Below are positions 28,072 to 36,805 of a DNA stretch of 64,000 nucleotides, piece after piece (position 1 is the stretch's first letter; each line of letters starts with the position of its first letter). Origin of the DNA: Gracilimonas sp017641085 (GTDB lineage: Bacteria > Bacteroidota > Rhodothermia > Balneolales > Balneolaceae); assembly GCF_046115515.1 (NCBI RefSeq), contig NZ_CP175953.1. The stretch is one strand, 5' to 3'. Position numbers and translations under genes: made by a program. Under the pieces are notes generated by a model. The model was not told the DNA's origin. It made no database searches and was given only the letters and a program-made list of their open reading frames with translations.

Positions 28072-28923
28072 ATGTTTAAAGAAGACACGCTATCAGGACA
28101 AACAATCTTAATTACAGGTGGGGGCAGTGGCTTGGGGCTTTCTATGGCTAAGGGTTTTGCCCGATGCGGAGCAAAAATTGCCATCTGTGGGCGTACGGAA
28201 AAGAAGCTGGAAAAGGCCGTCAAGGAGATAGAAAAAGAAGGGGAAGGGATTGTAGCACGTTATTATCAATGTGATGTACGAGATTATGATGGTGTAACAA
28301 CGATGTTTGAACAAATCATAGACGATTTTGGAGCTATTACCGGTTTAGTGAACAATGCAGCCGGGAATTTTCTTTCCGCTTCGGAGGATCTTTCACCAGG
28401 TGGATTTAAAGCCGTGGTAGATATTGTCCTTCATGGTAGCTTCAATTGTACACATGTATTTGGTAACTACCTTATCGACAATGAAAAGGAGGGTAATATT
28501 TTAAACATGGTAACCACCTATGCCGAAGGTACGGGGTGTGCTTTTGTGTTGCCCTCAGCCTGCAGTAAAGCGGGAGTGTTAGCGATGACCCGTTCACTTG
28601 CCTTTGAATGGGCTACATACGGAATCCGATTAAATGCTATAGCCCCCGGCCCTTTCCCTACCGAGGGCGCCTGGTCAAGATTGGTGCCTAAAAAAGTGTT
28701 GGAGAAGAATTTTAAGAATAAGATTCCTGCAAAAAGATATGGCGAGCATGAAGAGCTCGCCAATCTTGCAATCTTTCTTATGTCTGACCTCGCTCCCTAT
28801 ATAACCGGGGAATGTGTGGTTATTGACGGAGGAGAAAGGCTTCAGGCCGGTCAGTTCAACTTCGTGGACGGTTTGATGTCGCGCAGTAAACTGAAAAAAT
28901 TATTTAAAGCAATGAAGCCTTAG
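28072..28923 (+). CDS. SDR-family 2,4-dienoyl-CoA reductase-like enzyme
   Basis: A 283-aa short-chain dehydrogenase/reductase. The NAD(P) motif is ITGGGSGLGLSMAKGFARCG near the start, with LVNNAAGNF around 85-95. The usual catalytic YxxxK is replaced by a SxxxK pattern in VLPSACSKAGVLAMTRSLA, as in mitochondrial-type dienoyl-CoA reductases, which lack the Tyr. It would process unsaturated fatty acids for beta-oxidation. It is 80 bp after the thiolase and probably in the same unit. Confidence 0.85.
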   Translation: MFKEDTLSGQTILITGGGSGLGLSMAKGFARCGAKIAICGRTEKKLEKAVKEIEKEGEGIVARYYQCDVRDYDGVTTMFEQIIDDFGAITGLVNNAAGNFLSASEDLSPGGFKAVVDIVLHGSFNCTHVFGNYLIDNEKEGNILNMVTTYAEGTGCAFVLPSACSKAGVLAMTRSLAFEWATYGIRLNAIAPGPFPTEGAWSRLVPKKVLEKNFKNKIPAKRYGEHEELANLAIFLMSDLAPYITGECVVIDGGERLQAGQFNFVDGLMSRSKLKKLFKAMKP

Positions 28924-28958
28924 TGGAATTGATTCTCACTGTCACTATTACTTTAGGA

Positions 28959-29114
28959 TCAGGAAATAGCCAGTCCTAATGCCAGTGCAGAGATGATCAA
29001 AACGTAATAGAAACGTTTCACATTTTTATCCGGCTTATGAAGGCCAAAAATGTTCTTAAAGATGTAGTGGTCAAATCCTAACTTGTAATATTTTTCATAT
29101 AACTTAGCTCTCAT
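28959..29114 (-). CDS. Small protein of 51 residues with one membrane segment
   Basis: Reads MRAKLYEKYYKLGFDHYIFK at the N-terminus, a basic and aromatic-rich head, then a hydrophobic segment (YYVLIISALALGLAIS) to the end. A strong Shine-Dalgarno AGGAGGT lies about seven bases before the ATG, which is unusually good for this genome and decides the call. No family is recognised. It lies between the SDR gene and the 133-aa secreted protein and may be co-transcribed with the latter. Confidence 0.7.
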   Translation of the reverse strand: MRAKLYEKYYKLGFDHYIFKNIFGLHKPDKNVKRFYYVLIISALALGLAIS

Positions 29115-29154
29115 AATAGCACCTCCTCATTTTTTTGGTGCGGTTTATTTTTAT

Positions 29155-29556
29155 TTAATTTTCTTCCAGATCAGCAAGTCTCTTTTCAAGCTGGTCTATT
29201 TGTTGTTCAATTTGTTTGATAGCAAGCTGCTGTTTATCAGCCTTTACTACTTTACCGTCAATCACGGTTTCGACAGAAATTCGCTCTCCCTTATCAAATG
29301 TAGAGGTTGTGACGATATCTCCGTCTATAGAGGAATACAGTGCCCACTTACCGTGGGGCTTAAATAAGTCTCCTTCTTTCCAATACTGCCCTTCCTGAAC
29401 AACGGCTCCCTCAGCATTATAAAATTTGACGCTGAAAATGTTGTCTTCAATATGTGCCAACACTCGCTCGTGTTTCTCATTGGTAACGTTCTGCTGGGCA
29501 AACAAACCAGTAGAAAAAACGGCAATAAACAGTATGGGTAAAAATTTTGTCTTCAT
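29155..29556 (-). CDS. Secreted protein with C-terminal coiled coil
   Basis: A 133-aa protein. A signal peptide (ending near TGLFAQQ) is followed by a beta-rich segment with VQEGQYWKEGDLFKPHGKW, resembling MORN/YwqK-type repeats, and a helical coiled-coil tail (KQIEQQIDQLEKRLADLEE). No known function. A phased array of GTTAAC sites lies just upstream (29597-29646) and may control it. Confidence 0.75.
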   Translation of the reverse strand: MKTKFLPILFIAVFSTGLFAQQNVTNEKHERVLAHIEDNIFSVKFYNAEGAVVQEGQYWKEGDLFKPHGKWALYSSIDGDIVTTSTFDKGERISVETVIDGKVVKADKQQLAIKQIEQQIDQLEKRLADLEEN

Positions 29557-29596
29557 AGATTTCCTCTTGTTGTGTCTACCCCAATGTTAAGGAATT

Positions 29597-29646
29597 GTTA
29601 ACTTAAAGTAAATGGCATGTTAACGAAAAGTTAACATTAAGTTAAC
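29597..29646. promoter_or_regulatory. Phased GTTAAC array, possible Pho-box-like operator
   Basis: GTTAAC occurs at 29597-29602, 29619-29624, 29630-29635 and 29641-29646. The start-to-start spacings are 22, 11 and 11 bp. An 11-bp direct-repeat period with TTAAC(A) cores is how OmpR/PhoB-type regulators bind (for example the Bacillus Pho box). It lies 41-90 bp upstream of the 133-aa secreted-protein start. The regulator is not identified. Confidence 0.55.
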
Positions 29647-29653
29647 ACAGGGC

Positions 29654-30508
29654 TCAGAGGAACTGTGAGAGGCGTTTTTCTATGCTTTCAATTTGCAGGG
29701 AAAGCTGATAGGAGTCATAAGCGGTGTAGGGTGTCTCCCTGTCCATTTGTATAGACTTCAAAAACATGAGGGCTGTTTTCTCGGCTGATTTCGCAGGATC
29801 AAAGCCCTGTTTTTCAAAAAAGAGGTGGTTTCCTGAATTGAGCCTGCCGATACGAATATTCTGAGAGGGAACATTGCATTCCAGGATCTCTTGTTTGGTG
29901 GAAGCAATGCGTTTGTGAGTGTTTTCGGCCGCCCCGGTGTAAATTCTGATATCGGCTGTTGAGCCATTATCAAACCGAAGGAAAATGTGAATGGTTACAG
30001 GATGTTTGCCTTCGAGATTGATGGCTTTGGCTTCTGCATGATGGATACCGCTGTCTATCCATTTCATGCACAATCCGAGTTCGTCGATCCAAAAATGGCG
30101 AAATTCTTCACCGGTGCCAAGGAATTGAGTATGGTTGACCTCACGGGTGATGCTTAGAAAAACCGGCCGGGACATACGGTCCATCATCCATTGAGTGGCG
30201 GGGGCGAGAGTTGGCCAATGGGAAAACTGTACGTGGACGCCTGCTTCTTTGGTAGCCCGATAGATTTTCTCCAGCTTTTGGGTGTTGGTGGGCTGACGGG
30301 AAATGAGAAAACAGTTCAACCCCAACTGAATGCCTTCGAGGAGTATATCAAGGTTCTGTTCCGTCTCATCTATTAAAAGACAGGCATCAACAGTGCCAAC
30401 TTCCCTGATACTCGGGCAAAGCTCTACTTCCTGAACAATGCGGTGAGGGCGTAAATGCTGCTCCCAGGCTACTGCCCGTTTTGCATCTCCTACAATTCCA
30501 ACTTTCAT
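29654..30508 (-). CDS. Gfo/Idh/MocA-type NAD(P)-dependent oxidoreductase
   Basis: About 284 residues. The N-terminus MKVGIVGDAKRAVAWEQHL fits a Rossmann fold of this family, and the C-terminal half has a beta-sheet domain (HPVTIHIFLRFDNGSTADIRIY). The typical GxGxxG is degenerate and the EKPxA motif is not visible, so it may be inactive or have an altered cofactor site. The ATG at 30508 is preferred to an upstream TTG. Substrate unknown. Confidence 0.55.
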   Translation of the reverse strand: MKVGIVGDAKRAVAWEQHLRPHRIVQEVELCPSIREVGTVDACLLIDETEQNLDILLEGIQLGLNCFLISRQPTNTQKLEKIYRATKEAGVHVQFSHWPTLAPATQWMMDRMSRPVFLSITREVNHTQFLGTGEEFRHFWIDELGLCMKWIDSGIHHAEAKAINLEGKHPVTIHIFLRFDNGSTADIRIYTGAAENTHKRIASTKQEILECNVPSQNIRIGRLNSGNHLFFEKQGFDPAKSAEKTALMFLKSIQMDRETPYTAYDSYQLSLQIESIEKRLSQFL

Positions 30509-30617
30509 AAGCAATTTGATCCCGTTTAGTTGGGTCTCAAGATGCTAATGAGGAGGGAATTTTACAACAATGCGGAATTTGGGGTGTGTAATAAGTTAAT
30601 CTCTGATGAATAGATGT

Positions 30618-30800
30618 TCAGTCGGGCATTACAATGGCAAGAATAAAATAAGCCAGTACAGCCGTCCCGAAACTGGAAACGAGGATAATAGCAAAAATAA
30701 TACGGACAAGGGTTGGGTCCCATCCGAGATACTCAGCAAAACCTCCGCAAACGCCGGCAAGCATTTTGTCTGTTCTTGATTTTCTTAATTTAGCTGGCAT
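30618..30800 (-). CDS. PspC-domain membrane protein
   Basis: A 60-aa PspC domain: KMLAGVCGGFAEYLGWDPTL followed by a hydrophobic helix to the end. Phage-shock-protein C family members sense or respond to inner-membrane stress. No pspA or other psp gene is adjacent. The size matches stand-alone short PspC proteins common in this group. Confidence 0.9.
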   Translation of the reverse strand: MPAKLRKSRTDKMLAGVCGGFAEYLGWDPTLVRIIFAIILVSSFGTAVLAYFILAIVMPD

Positions 30801-30878
30801 GTTGATATAGTTAGTTTGATTATAATCTAACCTTTCGGTACGCCATCTAAAAAAAGATGTTTCAAAAAAAGTTCAAAT

Positions 30879-30905
30879 AAAAAAGCGGAGCTGCTAACTC
30901 CGCTA
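30879..30905 (-). terminator. Intrinsic terminator after the M56-TonB gene
   Basis: On the minus strand GCGGAG pairs with CTCCGC around a seven-base loop (30885-30903), followed by a T-run (A-run on the plus strand at 30879-30884). It lies about 40 bp past the stop codon at 30943. Confidence 0.8.
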
Positions 30906-30942
30906 ATTTACTATGTTTAAATTTTTGATTAGTGCTGGTATT

Positions 30943-32763
30943 CTATCCTTCGTTACGTTCTGCCTCTGATTTTTTAACGGGTGGAGGTGGGGGAGTCGAA
31001 AACTCTGAGTCCTCCAATTTAAAATTAATGGATAGCGCATATTGTACCCGAACCGGGCGATCTTTTTGATAGCCGGGCGTAAACCGGGCTTGTTTTATTA
31101 CTTCAAGCGCCTGTTCATCACAACCTCCACCAATGCCCCGAACAACCTTGGCATTCTCTACATTACCTTGTTCATTTACGATAAATTGCACTGTAACTCT
31201 GCCTTCAATTCCCGCTTTACGGGCCATTTCAGGATATTCTACTTTAGACATTAACGCAGCCATACCGCCTTTCAGCTTGGGCATCTCTTCCACAACTACG
31301 AAGTAATCGCCAAGATCTTCTTGATCACCAGCAGTAGGAACTGACGGAGGTGGAGGTGGAATTTTGGCGTTTACATTTTCAGATGTCCAAAACAGAGGGG
31401 GATATTTTTTAAACTGTTCTGATATTTTACTGTTATGCGATACCCAAATAGGGGCATTAGAGATTCCCTTCAGGATTTCAGCAGATGAATTTAATACTAC
31501 ACTAAGCTCACTTATTTTAAAGCTAAGTGTATTGCCTTCAATTTTACCAGCTTGAATTCCACCGTCAAAATTCTGGGGTGCAATTTTAAAAGCTCCGTAT
31601 TCGGATGCTACAATACTAATCGCTCCGAGCCCTCCGACTGAAATATCCCTTAGATTTCTATAATCTAATGAGACTCCGTTTATAGAGAGGGTTGCATCAT
31701 TAATATTAATTTTGGCATTCTCAAGTTCCTCGAGTGAAGCCATTTCCGGCCCTCTTAAATCAGAACAGGCAATAGGCAGGGTAATCCCCAATATCATCAG
31801 GAATAAAAAGAAGATGCTTTGCCTGAACGATGCTTTATGTAATTTGTGATATTTCATGGTCTTAATACGTTTTTTGAGTGTTGAATTTTTGACTGCCATA
31901 CTCACCGAGAGTTTTCCAACACCGGTGCTGAGTGGCACTAATTCATACAAGAGATTGGCATAAGACTTAATGGAGAAATCGGATTTGGAAAGTACCTCCT
32001 GATCGCAACTGATTTCGCGATAGGTGTCGATCTCTTGGTTGCCGTATCGGATTAACGGGTGAAACCAAAACAGAGATTCGATCATGGACAATGCCAGCTG
32101 CAGCAAATAATCACCCCGCTTAATGTGGATGAGCTCATGCTGCAGGGCCATGTCCAGTTTTTCCGGTTCATGTTGCAGAATTTTTGGAAGGACAATCACC
32201 GGTTGCTTCCATCCAAATGTGAATGGAACCAACGGATGATCATGAAAAGCCAATTTCACCGGTTTGTTATTGGGCCGGTCAATTTCATGCGGGATTTCCT
32301 GCAATTCCGTAATGCTTAAGTTTTTGTATAAAGATTTCAGTGCCGCATAACTACTGATGAGTCTTCCGATCATAAAAATGGAGATCAGGCAAATTATTAT
32401 GGTGGCTGCTCCTATAAAAAAAGAGGGTTCCTGCCATTGGATAGCAGATAGTTCCGCAGAAGAAGGATTAGCACCGGGTACTATCTCAATAGGATTTTGA
32501 ACTACAAAAAAAGCGGTCTCCAGGTTGGATGAAGCAAACCATTCCGGCACTTTACTCATGATGGCCGCAACTGCTATGCCCAGCGGCAGGGAAAGGATGG
32601 CTGCTGTTCTCAGATGATAATGAAACAACGGATTCAGTTTTTCACGCGTTTTCAGAAACAGAAAAGCCAGGGCACAGCAAATAGTCCAAATCATGATGGG
32701 AAACCAAAAGGTATCCAGGCTTACATTACCAATTACTTTGATCAGTTCGGTGAGTTCATACAT
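30943..32763 (-). CDS. M56 (BlaR1-like) membrane metallopeptidase fused to a TonB C-terminal domain
   Basis: A 606-aa protein. The N-terminal half has several membrane helices and the M56 zinc motif LQHELIHIKRGDYL (HExxH). BlaR1/MecR1 homologues cleave the cognate BlaI repressor upon signal. The C-terminal part (about 500-590) is a TonB-like domain: YPEMARKAGIEGRVTVQFIV and EVIKQARFTPGYQ. Two Pro-rich stretches lie near 455-465 and 590-600. It starts 1 bp after the BlaI-like gene, so they form an operon. The M56-TonB architecture is frequent in Bacteroidota. Confidence 0.92.
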   Translation of the reverse strand: MYELTELIKVIGNVSLDTFWFPIMIWTICCALAFLFLKTREKLNPLFHYHLRTAAILSLPLGIAVAAIMSKVPEWFASSNLETAFFVVQNPIEIVPGANPSSAELSAIQWQEPSFFIGAATIIICLISIFMIGRLISSYAALKSLYKNLSITELQEIPHEIDRPNNKPVKLAFHDHPLVPFTFGWKQPVIVLPKILQHEPEKLDMALQHELIHIKRGDYLLQLALSMIESLFWFHPLIRYGNQEIDTYREISCDQEVLSKSDFSIKSYANLLYELVPLSTGVGKLSVSMAVKNSTLKKRIKTMKYHKLHKASFRQSIFFLFLMILGITLPIACSDLRGPEMASLEELENAKININDATLSINGVSLDYRNLRDISVGGLGAISIVASEYGAFKIAPQNFDGGIQAGKIEGNTLSFKISELSVVLNSSAEILKGISNAPIWVSHNSKISEQFKKYPPLFWTSENVNAKIPPPPPSVPTAGDQEDLGDYFVVVEEMPKLKGGMAALMSKVEYPEMARKAGIEGRVTVQFIVNEQGNVENAKVVRGIGGGCDEQALEVIKQARFTPGYQKDRPVRVQYALSINFKLEDSEFSTPPPPPVKKSEAERNEG

Positions 32764-32764
32764 G

Positions 32765-33145
32765 TTACTTGTCCTCCATGTTGTCTATCATGTCGCGGAG
32801 TTCCTTCAGTTCCTCCTCGCTGAGGTTTTCTCTCTTCACCAGCGTTTGCACCAGGGCAGAGGTTGATCCCTTAAATACTTTATCAATCATGCCGGATACC
32901 AGGCTCGACTGCACCTCTTCCGGCTTTTTACGGGCGCTGTATACATAGGTCACGCCGTCTTTACGATACTTTAAATATCCTTTGTCGTTTAAATTCTTCA
33001 TGATGGTCATGACGGTGGTATAAGCCACTTTACGTTCCTTCAGGATTTCTTCCTGCACCTGAGCAACGGTAGCTTCCCCCATTTCCCACACGTGGTGCAG
33101 GATTTCCATTTCCGATTCTCCAAGGGGTGTCAATGATTTTCTCAT
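32765..33145 (-). CDS. BlaI/MecI/CopY-family transcriptional repressor
   Basis: A 126-aa winged-helix repressor: SEMEILHHVWEMGEATVAQV followed by AYTTVMTIMKNLNDKGYL, the family's DNA-recognition region. It is directly upstream of the M56 peptidase expected to cleave it, as with blaI-blaR1. The promoter, with an ATACTATTATATTAG-like region, is at about 33160-33190; the operator is not resolved. No beta-lactamase is adjacent, so the regulon may not be antibiotic resistance. Confidence 0.93.
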   Translation of the reverse strand: MRKSLTPLGESEMEILHHVWEMGEATVAQVQEEILKERKVAYTTVMTIMKNLNDKGYLKYRKDGVTYVYSARKKPEEVQSSLVSGMIDKVFKGSTSALVQTLVKRENLSEEELKELRDMIDNMEDK

Positions 33146-33208
33146 AGGTCTAAGTCTGAATTAGTTAATACTAATATAATAGTATTTAATTAAAGTTCAA
33201 GATTCTAT

Positions 33209-33697
33209 TCATAAAACAGCATCGATATGCTTTAAAAGCTCTTCCAACTTATTTGTGATAACGAGATCTTTATATCTAAATTCCTGGAAGAAGGAAATCG
33301 ACTCCGGACTTTGGTTCAGTAAAAGGATGGGTTTTTGTGCTTTGATGGCCAAAGCAATTTCCGAGGCGGTACCCGGTCCAATACCAACCCCGATCACTAC
33401 ATCAGCCGTAAGAACATTGATGTTATTCCGTGCACTGCCCATTCCCGTTTTAATGGGGATATCTACAAATTCGGATTGATCCTCTCCATTTTCGGATGGC
33501 AGAATTCCTAAAGTGGTTCCTCCGGCCGATTTTGCTCCTTTCATAGCGGCTTCCATCACACCCGAAGCCCGCCCGCCGATTAATACATAATAGTGGTTTT
33601 CAGCCAGTAGCTTGCCCAGTTCAAAAGCTACTTCGAGATCGTTATCGGTTGCGCTTGAACCGGGGCCCATTATTCCGATGATTATTTTCTTATCCAT
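33209..33697 (-). CDS. LOG/MoCo-carrier-like Rossmann-fold protein (TIGR00725 type)
   Basis: About 162 residues. Nucleotide-binding-fold motifs GIMGPGSSATDND, GGRASGVMEAAMKGAKSAGG and GIGPGTASEIALAI match the SLOG/LOG superfamily. The ATG at 33697 gives the normal N-terminus MDKKIIIGIMGPG; the frame extends 21 codons upstream, but that part is unlike the family. Function unknown; related proteins are nucleotide phosphoribohydrolases or cofactor carriers. Confidence 0.8.
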   Translation of the reverse strand: MDKKIIIGIMGPGSSATDNDLEVAFELGKLLAENHYYVLIGGRASGVMEAAMKGAKSAGGTTLGILPSENGEDQSEFVDIPIKTGMGSARNNINVLTADVVIGVGIGPGTASEIALAIKAQKPILLLNQSPESISFFQEFRYKDLVITNKLEELLKHIDAVL

Positions 33698-33770
33698 ATT
33701 GAATGATACTTTAAAGCGCGTTAAGATTCGAGTAAGGAACGTTCTGCATGCAATTATCAATTTCTAAGGC

Positions 33771-35330
33771 ATGAGCCGTACATATTTAACTCACATAGAT
33801 TCATCTATAAAGCAGGAAGATCTGCGAAACCATCAAAAGGCTGTGTTTATTTTGCATGATCAGCTGAATCTGGATGCCTGGCCCAGCCGGGTTCGTGAAG
33901 AAAAACCGTTGCTGATATTTATAGAGTCAGCCAAGAAGGGGAATTCCCTGCCCTATAATAAAAAGAAATTGATTTACCTGCTGAGCAGCATGCGGCACTT
34001 TGCCCTTGAATGTGCCGATGCCGGATTTCCAGTGCTCTATCATTCCACAAAAAAACATTATGATGAGGGGCTGAAGGATATCCTTTCACAAAATCCCGGA
34101 TTGGAATTGACCTATATGACTCCTTCCGAATGGGATTCAAGAGAGCGGCTTCGGCAGGTTCAATCGGCGTATGAAGAACGGGTGCAGGAAATCCCCAACA
34201 ACTTTTTCCTGGCGGATGCCGAGGAATACAAGGAGAAAGTAGCCAATGGCTGGGTGATGGAATATTTCTACCGCGAAATGCGCCGTAAAACAGGCTACCT
34301 GATGAATGGCGATCAGCCCGAGGGCGGCGAGTGGAATTACGATGAAAAGAATCGTGAGAAACTTCCCAAAGGTCACCCGGTTCCTGAGATAGCGGAGACG
34401 GAAGTGGACGAAGTGACACAGGAAGTAATCGATATGGTGGAAGAGTGGTTTCCAGATCATTTCGGAAAGAGCGAAGACTTTACATATGCGGTAACCCGCC
34501 GGCAGGCTTTATACCGTCTCAACGAATTCATTGATGAACGACTGGATGAATTCGGGCCGTACGAGGATGCGATGGCCCAGGGTGAATACGATCTGTTTCA
34601 TTCGCACTTGTCTTTATATATGAACAACGGACTTATTCTCCCCAAAGAAGCCTGCGATAAAGCAGAAGAGGCCTATGAAAAGGGGAGTGCCCGGTTAAAT
34701 TCAGTTGAAGGTTTTATTCGACAGATTATAGGATGGCGGGAATATGTACGGATCTATTATGAAGGAATGATGCCGGAAGTCCGCGAGGCCAATCACTTCA
34801 ATTTCACCAAAAAGCTCCCGGAAATGTACTGGTCGGGAGAGACCAACATGAACTGTATGAGCGAGTGCCTGAAGCCGGTTATTGAAAAAGGCTATTCGCA
34901 TCACATTCCCCGGCTGATGGTGCTTAGTAATTTCAGTAATCTTACTGAAACCGACCCTCGAAAACTGAACCGATGGTTTCACCTGGCCTATGTAGATGCC
35001 TACGAATGGGTGGTGCTGCCCAATGTGCTGGGGATGTCAACCTTTGCGGATGGAGGAGTTTTAGCATCCAAGCCGTATGTGAGCAGTGGGAATTACATCA
35101 ACAAAATGAGCGACTACTGCAAGCATTGCGAGTATAAGATCAGCAAGAAAACGGGGGATGATGCCTGTCCTTTTAACTATCTCTACTGGAATTTTATCGA
35201 CAAGCAACGGGAAACGTTCACTCAAAACGGCCGGGCTAATTTTATGGTGAATATGTTTGATAAGAAATCGGAGGAGGATAAAAAGGCCATTTGGGAAAGC
35301 TCGGAGAAATTCATTGATAGGCTACATTAG
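33771..35330 (+). CDS. Cryptochrome/photolyase-related protein with Fe-S cluster (FeS-BCP)
   Basis: A 519-aa protein of the bacterial FeS-containing (6-4) photolyase group. The four cluster cysteines are at 362, 450, 453 and 466; the spacing (88, 3, 13) is the same as that of Agrobacterium PhrB. The FAD region includes RQALYRLNEFIDERLDEFGPYEDAM and RQIIGWREYVR. It repairs UV (6-4) photoproducts with light. It is the first of two photolyases in this stretch and is divergent from the LOG gene. Confidence 0.92.
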   Translation: MSRTYLTHIDSSIKQEDLRNHQKAVFILHDQLNLDAWPSRVREEKPLLIFIESAKKGNSLPYNKKKLIYLLSSMRHFALECADAGFPVLYHSTKKHYDEGLKDILSQNPGLELTYMTPSEWDSRERLRQVQSAYEERVQEIPNNFFLADAEEYKEKVANGWVMEYFYREMRRKTGYLMNGDQPEGGEWNYDEKNREKLPKGHPVPEIAETEVDEVTQEVIDMVEEWFPDHFGKSEDFTYAVTRRQALYRLNEFIDERLDEFGPYEDAMAQGEYDLFHSHLSLYMNNGLILPKEACDKAEEAYEKGSARLNSVEGFIRQIIGWREYVRIYYEGMMPEVREANHFNFTKKLPEMYWSGETNMNCMSECLKPVIEKGYSHHIPRLMVLSNFSNLTETDPRKLNRWFHLAYVDAYEWVVLPNVLGMSTFADGGVLASKPYVSSGNYINKMSDYCKHCEYKISKKTGDDACPFNYLYWNFIDKQRETFTQNGRANFMVNMFDKKSEEDKKAIWESSEKFIDRLH

Positions 35331-35399
35331 CCGACCACTTCTTTTGCAAAAATCGCTGAATTTCCGCTTATTCCATAACACACTAAAAAACGGGGTTTT

Positions 35400-36074
35400 A
35401 TGGAAAAGGAAACAAAATTGCTAACCGGGGCAGTGGTGCTCGGGGCCATCGGCTTCTTCATTCCGCTTTATTTCGGCAAAGCCTGGATGGCACTGTTCAT
35501 TGCGTTACTCATCGGCATCATATTCCTGGGAAGAATGGTCAGCCTGAGTAAAAACACATTCGAATCTCAAAATGCTTACCGGGTAGTTTACGGGTTGGTA
35601 ATATTGGTCGTTTTATTTAATGCCATTGCTTTTGCCAACGACTATGGCCGGCGGGATTTTCAAAAAAACATTCTTCTTGAAATCAGGAAGACTATCGATA
35701 CCGGTGTAACCAAAGCGGATGTTCAGGAGAAGCTGATTTACGTACTCGGCCAGTATCATCAAAACGACCGGGAATCGGTTGTGGAAACGTTCCGGGAGCT
35801 GATGCCTGAAAAATTAGGGGAAAACGGAGTATATATATCTGATTTCGATCTGCAAAACACTAAAATGGGGACTAATCCGGAACCGGGTGAAAGTGAGGGT
35901 ATAAATCACTTCTATGAAATTGATGAGGAAGCCGATGAGATTAAAGTAATGGTGGTTGGTGAAATTTCTTTAGGAGAAGATCCGGAATATGAGAACTACG
36001 ACGGACGAAAGGGAAAGTATGAAATGCTGTTCACACTGAACGAAGAGGGGGTACGATATGAAGTTCTCAATTAG
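35400..36074 (+). CDS. Membrane protein of unknown function
   Basis: A 224-aa protein with three N-terminal hydrophobic segments (about residues 9-24, 28-43 and 62-79) and an acidic soluble C-terminal domain of about 130 residues. No family recognised. The stop overlaps the next gene's start by 17 bp, so the two membrane proteins are translated together. They sit between the two photolyase genes on the same strand. Confidence 0.7.
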   Translation: MEKETKLLTGAVVLGAIGFFIPLYFGKAWMALFIALLIGIIFLGRMVSLSKNTFESQNAYRVVYGLVILVVLFNAIAFANDYGRRDFQKNILLEIRKTIDTGVTKADVQEKLIYVLGQYHQNDRESVVETFRELMPEKLGENGVYISDFDLQNTKMGTNPEPGESEGINHFYEIDEEADEIKVMVVGEISLGEDPEYENYDGRKGKYEMLFTLNEEGVRYEVLN

Positions 36075-36762
36075 AAGATTCAATGAATGGCTGATTGTGA
36101 TAATGATAGTAATTCTGGTTCCTGCACTCTTCTATTATATTCGTGGCGAGCTAAAATTCCTGCCAAATGATCTACACTATGTATTCAATATTCAACCGGC
36201 TACCGTAATTCTAGGGCATAATACTATGTATGCTATCGATATATTTAGCGGTAATAGTCCTGTGGATTATTCATGGAGCTGGAGGTCAGTTTCAATGTAT
36301 CTAAATGTCGTATTATATCTGATGCTGGGGCCTTATTTATTTCTGATGGGATATAAAAAAGCTAAACATCAGGAGAACCGGCCCAAACCCTGGTATTGGT
36401 ATGTTGGGGCTTCCTTGTGTATCGGATCATTGTTAATTATTCCAAGCGAAATCATGAAGCAAAAGGTATTAGCGAATACCAAAACTAGTGCAGCCGAAAG
36501 CAGGCAGCGCGATATGATGAGAACGGAACTTGCCGAAGTAGGATTTGCTTTGGCTCAATATGAAATTTTGGAAGACGGCATAGACGAATCATTTCAGGTG
36601 GAAGACCTCAATTTGGAAGGACTTAAGTTTCAGTATACGGTTGAAAGTGTGCAGTTTGATACGCTCATAACATTAGTAGGATCAATACCTGACCAGCCGG
36701 AAGTTACCGTTACGATGGAGGTGCGTCCATATAACCAAAGTGTTATAAAACAACGGAATTAG
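36058..36762 (+). CDS. Membrane protein of unknown function
   Basis: A 234-aa protein with about three hydrophobic segments (residues 13-29, 82-99 and 117-134) and a C-terminal soluble part. No family recognised. Its start lies inside the preceding gene (17-bp overlap), pointing to a two-gene unit. It lies 43 bp upstream of the class II photolyase. Confidence 0.65.
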   Translation: MKFSIRRFNEWLIVIMIVILVPALFYYIRGELKFLPNDLHYVFNIQPATVILGHNTMYAIDIFSGNSPVDYSWSWRSVSMYLNVVLYLMLGPYLFLMGYKKAKHQENRPKPWYWYVGASLCIGSLLIIPSEIMKQKVLANTKTSAAESRQRDMMRTELAEVGFALAQYEILEDGIDESFQVEDLNLEGLKFQYTVESVQFDTLITLVGSIPDQPEVTVTMEVRPYNQSVIKQRN

Positions 36763-36805
36763 TTGATCCTGAATTTGGTTTGCCCGAACAGAAAGCAAAC
36801 CAATT

